A DNA stretch of 64,000 nt from assembly GCF_001611795.1 (NCBI RefSeq), contig NZ_CP015098.1, forward strand, positions 4,464,001 through 4,528,000, in the 5' to 3' direction. The notes under the pieces are model-generated. The model had not been told where the DNA came from, searched no databases, and worked only from the letters and a program-made list of their open reading frames with translations. Below, one piece after another: positions 60,112 to 64,000 of the stretch (positions within the stretch are counted from its first letter, which is position 1; every line of letters starts with the position of its first letter). The position numbers and the translations under genes were made by a program. This stretch comes from Streptomyces qaidamensis. Its GTDB lineage: Bacteria > Actinomycetota > Actinomycetes > Streptomycetales > Streptomycetaceae.

Positions 60112-61374
60112 ATGGCCGTCGTCCGTGACCTGCGCGTCCTCCTGCGCTTCCAGGGCTTCCGACGCCTGCTCGCCGTGCGTCTGCTATCCCAGGGTGCCGA
60201 CGGTGTCTACCAGGTCGCGCTCGCCGCGTACGTGGTCTTCTCGCCGGAGAAACAGACCTCGGCGGCCGCGGTCGCCTCCGCGATGGCGGTGCTGCTGCTC
60301 CCGTACTCCCTCGTCGGCCCCTTCGCCGGTGTCCTGCTGGACCGCTGGCGGCGCCGCCAGGTCCTGCTGTTCGGCAGCCTGGTCCGCGCCCTCCTGGCCT
60401 CCGCGACGGCCCTGCTGATCCTCAGCCCGGCTCCGGACTGGCTCTTCTACGTCTCGGCTCTGTGCGTCACCGCGGTCAACCGCTTCGTCCTGTCGGGCCT
60501 GTCCGCCGCCCTGCCGCGCGTGGTCGACGCCGATCGCCTGGTCATCGCCAACTCCCTCTCCCCGACCGCCGGAACACTGGCGGCGACCGCCGGCGGCGGC
60601 CTCGCCTTCGCCGTGCGCCTGGTGGTGGCGGACTCGGACGCCGCCGTCGTGCTCGTGGGAGCGGGGCTGTATCTGTGCGCCGCCCTGGCATCGCTGAGCA
60701 TGGCGCGAGAACTCCTCGGCCCCGACCGGCCCTTGGCGCGCGAGCGGATCGGGACGGCTCTCACGGACACGGCCCGCGACCTGGCGGCGGGCGTACGCCA
60801 TCTGGCCGCCCCGCAGCGCCGGGAGGCCGCCTGGGCCCTCGTAGCGATGTCGCTGATGCGGTTCTGCTACGGCGCCCTGCTGGTCATGCTGCTGATGCTG
60901 TGCCGGTACGCCCTCACCTCGACCACGGACGACGGACTCACCCTGCTGGGCCTGGCATTGGGCTTCTCCGGCGCCGGGTTCTTCGCGGCGGCCGTGGTGA
61001 CGCCCTGGACCGCGGGCCGGCTCGGGCCCGGCCGTTGGATCGTCGCGTGCGCCGGGGCCGCGGCGCTGCTGGAACCCGCTCTCGGGCTGCCGTTCGCCAC
61101 CGCTCCGCTGCTGGCCGCGGCCTTCGTCCTGGGGCTGACCACTCAGGGCGCGAAGATCGCCACGGACACCATCGTCCAGTCCTCGGTCGAGGACGGCTTC
61201 CGTGGCCGGATCTTCTCGGTCTACGACGTTCTCTTCAACGTTTCCTTCGTCGGCGCGGCCGCCGTGGCCGCCCTGATGCTGCCGCCGGACGGCCGATCCG
61301 CACCGCTCGTGATCACGATCGCCGTTATCTACGCGGCAGTAGCTGTGACTATGGCCCGGTTTGGCCGCCAGTAG
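60112..61374 (+). CDS. MFS transporter
   Basis: 420 aa from the ATG at 60112 (a GTG at 60097 is possible). Twelve hydrophobic helices, FQGFRRLLAVRLLSQGADGVYQ start, loop motif LLDRWRRRQVLLFGSLVRA. Resembles the macrolide-efflux/enterobactin-exporter MFS group. Its 3' neighbour is a rearranged pseudogene. Confidence 0.9.
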   Translation: MAVVRDLRVLLRFQGFRRLLAVRLLSQGADGVYQVALAAYVVFSPEKQTSAAAVASAMAVLLLPYSLVGPFAGVLLDRWRRRQVLLFGSLVRALLASATALLILSPAPDWLFYVSALCVTAVNRFVLSGLSAALPRVVDADRLVIANSLSPTAGTLAATAGGGLAFAVRLVVADSDAAVVLVGAGLYLCAALASLSMARELLGPDRPLARERIGTALTDTARDLAAGVRHLAAPQRREAAWALVAMSLMRFCYGALLVMLLMLCRYALTSTTDDGLTLLGLALGFSGAGFFAAAVVTPWTAGRLGPGRWIVACAGAAALLEPALGLPFATAPLLAAAFVLGLTTQGAKIATDTIVQSSVEDGFRGRIFSVYDVLFNVSFVGAAAVAALMLPPDGRSAPLVITIAVIYAAVAVTMARFGRQ

Positions 61375-61803
61375 GTGTCGTCCCGGCTGGCGAGGCAGCC
61401 GCCGATGGCCATGCCCCGCCACGGCGATGACGATGACGATGTTCTTGATCGTCTTGAAGCTGAGCTTGCGGCCGGACGGCTGCGGGGGAACCGGAGCGCC
61501 CAGGGCAATCCATTCGCGCAGGGCTAGCCAGCGGCTGCGCCCCAGGCTCCGTTCCTGCCCCAGGGCGGTTACCCCCAGCAGCCCGGGCAGCCCGGCTTCC
61601 CGCCCCAGGGGGGCCGGTCCGTATACGCCAACACGGCCGCTGTCGGCGACTGCATGCACCGCGGCAGCACCAGCGACAACACCCCGGACCTCGAAGTCGT
61701 CAAGTGCGACGATGCCAAGGCCCAGTTCAAGGTGCTGGCCAAGATCGAGGGCTCGTACCTACAAGAAGTAGGCACACACGACGAGGGGCGGTGTTTCACG
61801 TGA
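61375..61803 (+). pseudogene. Rearranged remnant of a Pro/Gln-rich membrane-anchored protein gene
   Basis: Plus strand, frame of 61501-61803: AQGNPFAQG, then TAG (61525-61527), then a P/Q/G-rich tract (PQQPGQPGFPPQGG), then AAVGDCMHRGSTSDNTPD and VVKCDDAKAQFKVLAKIEG, then a stop at 61801 inside parS. No start codon serves this frame. Minus strand, about 61496 to 61375: PPQPSGRKLSFKTIKNIVIV, a membrane anchor that after a one-base shift continues MAIGGCLASRDD. In related genes, as I recall, these pieces lie in one frame (P/Q tract, anchor, VGDC domain). Here the anchor is inverted and upstream, and the C-terminus is short. Confidence 0.75.
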
Positions 61804-61813
61804 AACACCGCCC
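61786..61813. promoter_or_regulatory. parS in a 28-bp perfect palindrome
   Basis: Exact parS at 61793-61806 flanked by GGGCGGT and its complement, giving a hairpin-forming 28-bp palindrome downstream of the pseudogene. Confidence 0.92.
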
Positions 61814-61847
61814 TCAGGTCTGTCTCCAGCGGAGCGCCTGTCTCCAG

Positions 61848-61879
61848 CGGGGTCATGTTTCACGTGAAACATGACCCCG
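61848..61879. promoter_or_regulatory. parS in a 32-bp perfect palindrome
   Basis: Exact parS at 61857-61870 flanked by CGGGGTCAT and its complement. It lies 10 bp from the CCA-adding-enzyme stop and may also serve as that gene's terminator. CTGTCTCCAGCGG occurs twice between the two palindromes. Confidence 0.92.
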
Positions 61880-61889
61880 TTGCACAGCC

Positions 61890-63335
61890 TCAGCTCTCCT
61901 GCCCGGCCCACCACTCCTTGAGCGCGGCCACCGCAGCGTCCTGCTCCATCGGCCCGTTCTCCAGGCGCAGCTCCAGCATGTGCTGGTAGGCACGGCCGAT
62001 GACCGGGCCGGGGCCGACACCGAGGGTCTCCATGATCTGGTTGCCGTCGAGGTCCGGGCGGATCGAGTCCAGCTCCTCTTGCTCCTCCAGCTTGGCGATC
62101 CGCTCCTCCAGCCCGTCGTACGCACGCGACAGAGCCGCCGCCTTGCGCTTGTTACGGGTGGTGCAGTCCGAGCGGGTGAGCTTGTGGAGGCGGTCGAGGA
62201 GCGGGCCGGCATCACGGACGTAACGACGGACCGCCGAGTCCGTCCACTCACCCGTGCCATAGCCGTGGAAGCGCAGGTGGAGTTCGACCAGCCGTGAGAC
62301 GTCCTTCACCAACTCGTTGGAGTACTTCAGGGCCGTCATGCGCTTCTTGGTCATCTTCGCCCCGACCACCTCATGGTGGTGGAACGAGACCCGACCGTCC
62401 TTCTCAAAGCGGCGCGTGCGCGGCTTGCCGATGTCGTGCAGGAGGGCAGCCAGGCGGAGGGTGAGGTCGGGACCCTCCTCCTCCAGCGCCATCGCCTGCT
62501 CCAGAACGATCAGCGAGTGGTCGTAGACGTCCTTGTGACGGTGGTGCTCGTCACGCTCCAGACGCAGGGCCGGCAGCTCGGGCATCACGCGTTCGGCGAG
62601 GCCTGTCTCGACGAGCAGCGTCAGCCCCTTGCGTGGCCGCTGGGAGAGGATCAGCTTGTTCAGCTCGTCCCGCACCCGCTCGGCCGAGACGATCTCGATA
62701 CGTCCGGCCATCTCCGTCATCGCCGTGATGACCTCGGGGGCGACCTCGAAGTCGAGCTGAGCCGCGAAGCGCGCGGCCCTCATCATCCGCAGCGGGTCGT
62801 CGGAGAACGATTCCTCCGGGGTGCCGGGTGTACGCAGCACACGGGCCGCGAGATCCTCGAGCCCGCCGTGCGGGTCGACGAACTCCTTCTCCGGCAGCGC
62901 CACCGCCATGGCGTTCACCGTGAAGTCACGGCGGACGAGGTCCTCCTCGATGGAGTCGCCGTACGACACCTCGGGCTTGCGCGAGGTGCGGTCGTAGGCC
63001 TCCGAGCGGTAGGTGGTCACCTCAATCTGGTAGCCGCCCTTGTGGGCCCCCACCGTGCCGAACGCGATTCCTACCTCCCAGACGGAGTCCGCCCACGGAC
63101 GCACGATCCTGAGGACGTCCTCGGGACGGGCATCCGTCGTGAAGTCCAGGTCATTGCCGAGCCGGCCCAGCAGCGCGTCCCGTACCGAGCCGCCGACGAG
63201 GGCGAGTGAGAACCCGGCCTCCTGAAAGCGGCGGGCGAGGTCGTCGGCGACAGGAGCGACCCGCAGCAGTTCACTCACGGCGCGGTGCTGCACCTGGCTC
63301 AGGGCACTGGACGTTTCTTCGTTGGCGTTCGGCAC
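61890..63335 (-). CDS. cca: CCA tRNA nucleotidyltransferase
   Basis: 481 aa class II enzyme: SLALVGGSVRDALLGR, NDLDFTTDARP (metal-binding Asp pair), RRDFTVNAMAVAL, and a C-terminal HD domain (LAALLHDIGKPRTRR). Adds or repairs 3' CCA; needed here because the tRNA-Ser gene lacks it. Annotated as pcnA in some Streptomyces genomes. GTG start, no clear ribosome site but a TACCCT -10 box upstream, suggesting a leaderless mRNA. Confidence 0.95.
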   Translation of the reverse strand: MPNANEETSSALSQVQHRAVSELLRVAPVADDLARRFQEAGFSLALVGGSVRDALLGRLGNDLDFTTDARPEDVLRIVRPWADSVWEVGIAFGTVGAHKGGYQIEVTTYRSEAYDRTSRKPEVSYGDSIEEDLVRRDFTVNAMAVALPEKEFVDPHGGLEDLAARVLRTPGTPEESFSDDPLRMMRAARFAAQLDFEVAPEVITAMTEMAGRIEIVSAERVRDELNKLILSQRPRKGLTLLVETGLAERVMPELPALRLERDEHHRHKDVYDHSLIVLEQAMALEEEGPDLTLRLAALLHDIGKPRTRRFEKDGRVSFHHHEVVGAKMTKKRMTALKYSNELVKDVSRLVELHLRFHGYGTGEWTDSAVRRYVRDAGPLLDRLHKLTRSDCTTRNKRKAAALSRAYDGLEERIAKLEEQEELDSIRPDLDGNQIMETLGVGPGPVIGRAYQHMLELRLENGPMEQDAAVAALKEWWAGQES

Positions 63336-63603
63336 AACAGAAGAGGGTACGTGGCTCGGGCCAACGCGGGCTCCTCCTATTCCGCATGCACCAGCATGGG
63401 GATACGTCCGTTATAGGCTCACAAGCCAAGCTCCAGGGCTGTAACGAACCCAACCCCTCCACAGGGGTGCATACCGGACAGCGCGGTGTCGGCCCCCGCG
63501 ATCTTGTGGAGCGGACCGCGGCACTTCCCCTCGGCGCACATCGTTACCATGCGTGGACGCACATTCCGACGACCACTGACGACGACGAGGGACGGACGAG
63601 CGC

Positions 63604-64000
63604 GTGGCCGAGGCGGCAGACTTCCAGGGGACCAGTGCCTCACCTGCCCGCCGCTGGCTGCGGCGCACCGGGGCTCTGCTCGCCGGCGCGCCCCTGCTGG
63701 CCGGTCTCCTCCAGTTGCCCGCCGCGACCCCGGCGGACGCCGCCGGGGAGGAGTCCTCGCAGGTTGCTTCCAGCGCGGGCTCGGTGTCGGTCGCGGTCGA
63801 CTCGCTCAGCCCCAGCGCCCCCTCCGAGGGGGACACGGTCACCGTGTCGGGCACGGTGACCAACAACGGGAAGCAGACGGTCACCGGCGCCCACGTCGAC
63901 CTACAGGTGGGGCCCCCTCTCGAAACCCGCTCGGCGATCGACACCCTCGCCAAGAGGAGCGACGACCTTCAGGGACCCGTCGGCGAAAAGGTCGGCGGCA
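63604..64000 (+). CDS. DUF6049-type membrane/secreted protein, N-terminal part (3' truncated)
   Basis: Open frame from a GTG at 63604 to the window edge (132 codons seen). An N-terminal signal or anchor (WLRRTGALLAGAPLLAGLLQ) is followed by an Ala-rich linker and the start of a beta-rich extracellular domain (VSVAVDSLSPSAPSEGDTVT, VSGTVTNNGKQTVTGAHVDL). Position and start match the large Streptomyces protein that precedes the murJ/mviN-type gene near oriC; the rest lies outside the window. Confidence 0.8.
   Translation, partial: MAEAADFQGTSASPARRWLRRTGALLAGAPLLAGLLQLPAATPADAAGEESSQVASSAGSVSVAVDSLSPSAPSEGDTVTVSGTVTNNGKQTVTGAHVDLQVGPPLETRSAIDTLAKRSDDLQGPVGEKVGG

Noticed and set aside
61361..61771. 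136-aa open frame over the pseudogene
   Set aside because: Wrong frame: the recognisable AAVGDC and VVKCDDAKAQFKV residues are in another frame.

Overview
The window is a piece of the core chromosome of a Streptomyces (or a very close actinomycete), close to the replication origin. The evidence is very high G+C, gene order and products (pheA-serS, cydAB-cydCD, thiC, ssgA-ssgR, ptpA, dnaB, rplI-rpsR-ssb-rpsF, femX, inositol-phosphate synthase, CCA-adding enzyme), the sporulation genes ssgA/ssgR, and twelve exact copies plus three near copies of the 14-bp ParB site GTTTCACGTGAAAC. From memory the order is collinear with the S. coelicolor interval SCO3963 down to SCO3895; no database was consulted. 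I see no prophage, insertion sequence, CRISPR array or rRNA.

Layout. 1-4.4 kb: end of a DyP peroxidase, pheA, a DnaA-box-rich intergenic region, serS translationally coupled to a HAD phosphatase, and a tRNA-Ser(GCU). 4.7-8.6 kb: a small protein and a leftward operon of two alternating ABC ATPase/permease pairs. 8.8-14.3 kb: an epoxide-hydrolase/SDR fusion, a second DnaA-box cluster, kptA, an F420-type oxidoreductase, a second HAD protein and an M23 peptidase. 14.4-20.5 kb: cytochrome bd oxidase cydA-cydB-cydCD with a Rex operator. 20.6-26 kb: cyclophilin-like protein, hisC, LacI regulator, metallophosphatase, membrane protein. 26-30 kb: thiC under a TPP riboswitch, divergent from a YibE/F-type membrane protein. 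30-32.6 kb: ssgA, ssgR and two small genes. 32.7-36.7 kb: small membrane protein, ptpA, a trans-sulfuration-type PLP enzyme, a LysR regulator carrying a TTA (bldA-dependent) codon, Nudix. 36.7-45.3 kb: flavohaemoprotein, acetyltransferases, HbpS-like protein, MFS/MarR pair, serine hydrolase, unknown protein. 45.3-50.5 kb: dnaB, a third DnaA-box cluster, MATE exporter, and the rpsF-ssb-rpsR-rplI operon. 50.7-57.8 kb: envelope genes (femX, an alanine-racemase-fold protein, GT87, bifunctional penicillin-binding protein). 58-64 kb: PadR regulator, inositol-phosphate synthase, MFS, a rearranged pseudogene, the CCA-adding enzyme and the start of a large membrane protein.

Most unusual signals. (1) The thiC TPP riboswitch carries a long extra arm formed by two hairpins that are degenerate parS copies. 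(2) Several parS sites lie exactly at the centre of longer perfect palindromes between convergent genes, so one sequence may serve as both ParB site and transcription terminator; one such palindrome is 50 bp. (3) parS also overlaps the cydCD start and lies inside one coding sequence. (4) Three DnaA-box clusters lie outside oriC. (5) One gene is broken, with its membrane-anchor segment inverted relative to the rest. (6) I found a single in-frame TTA codon in the annotated genes, in the LysR-type regulator. Start codons were chosen from family length, ribosome binding sites or closely spaced -10 boxes, because many genes here look leaderless.
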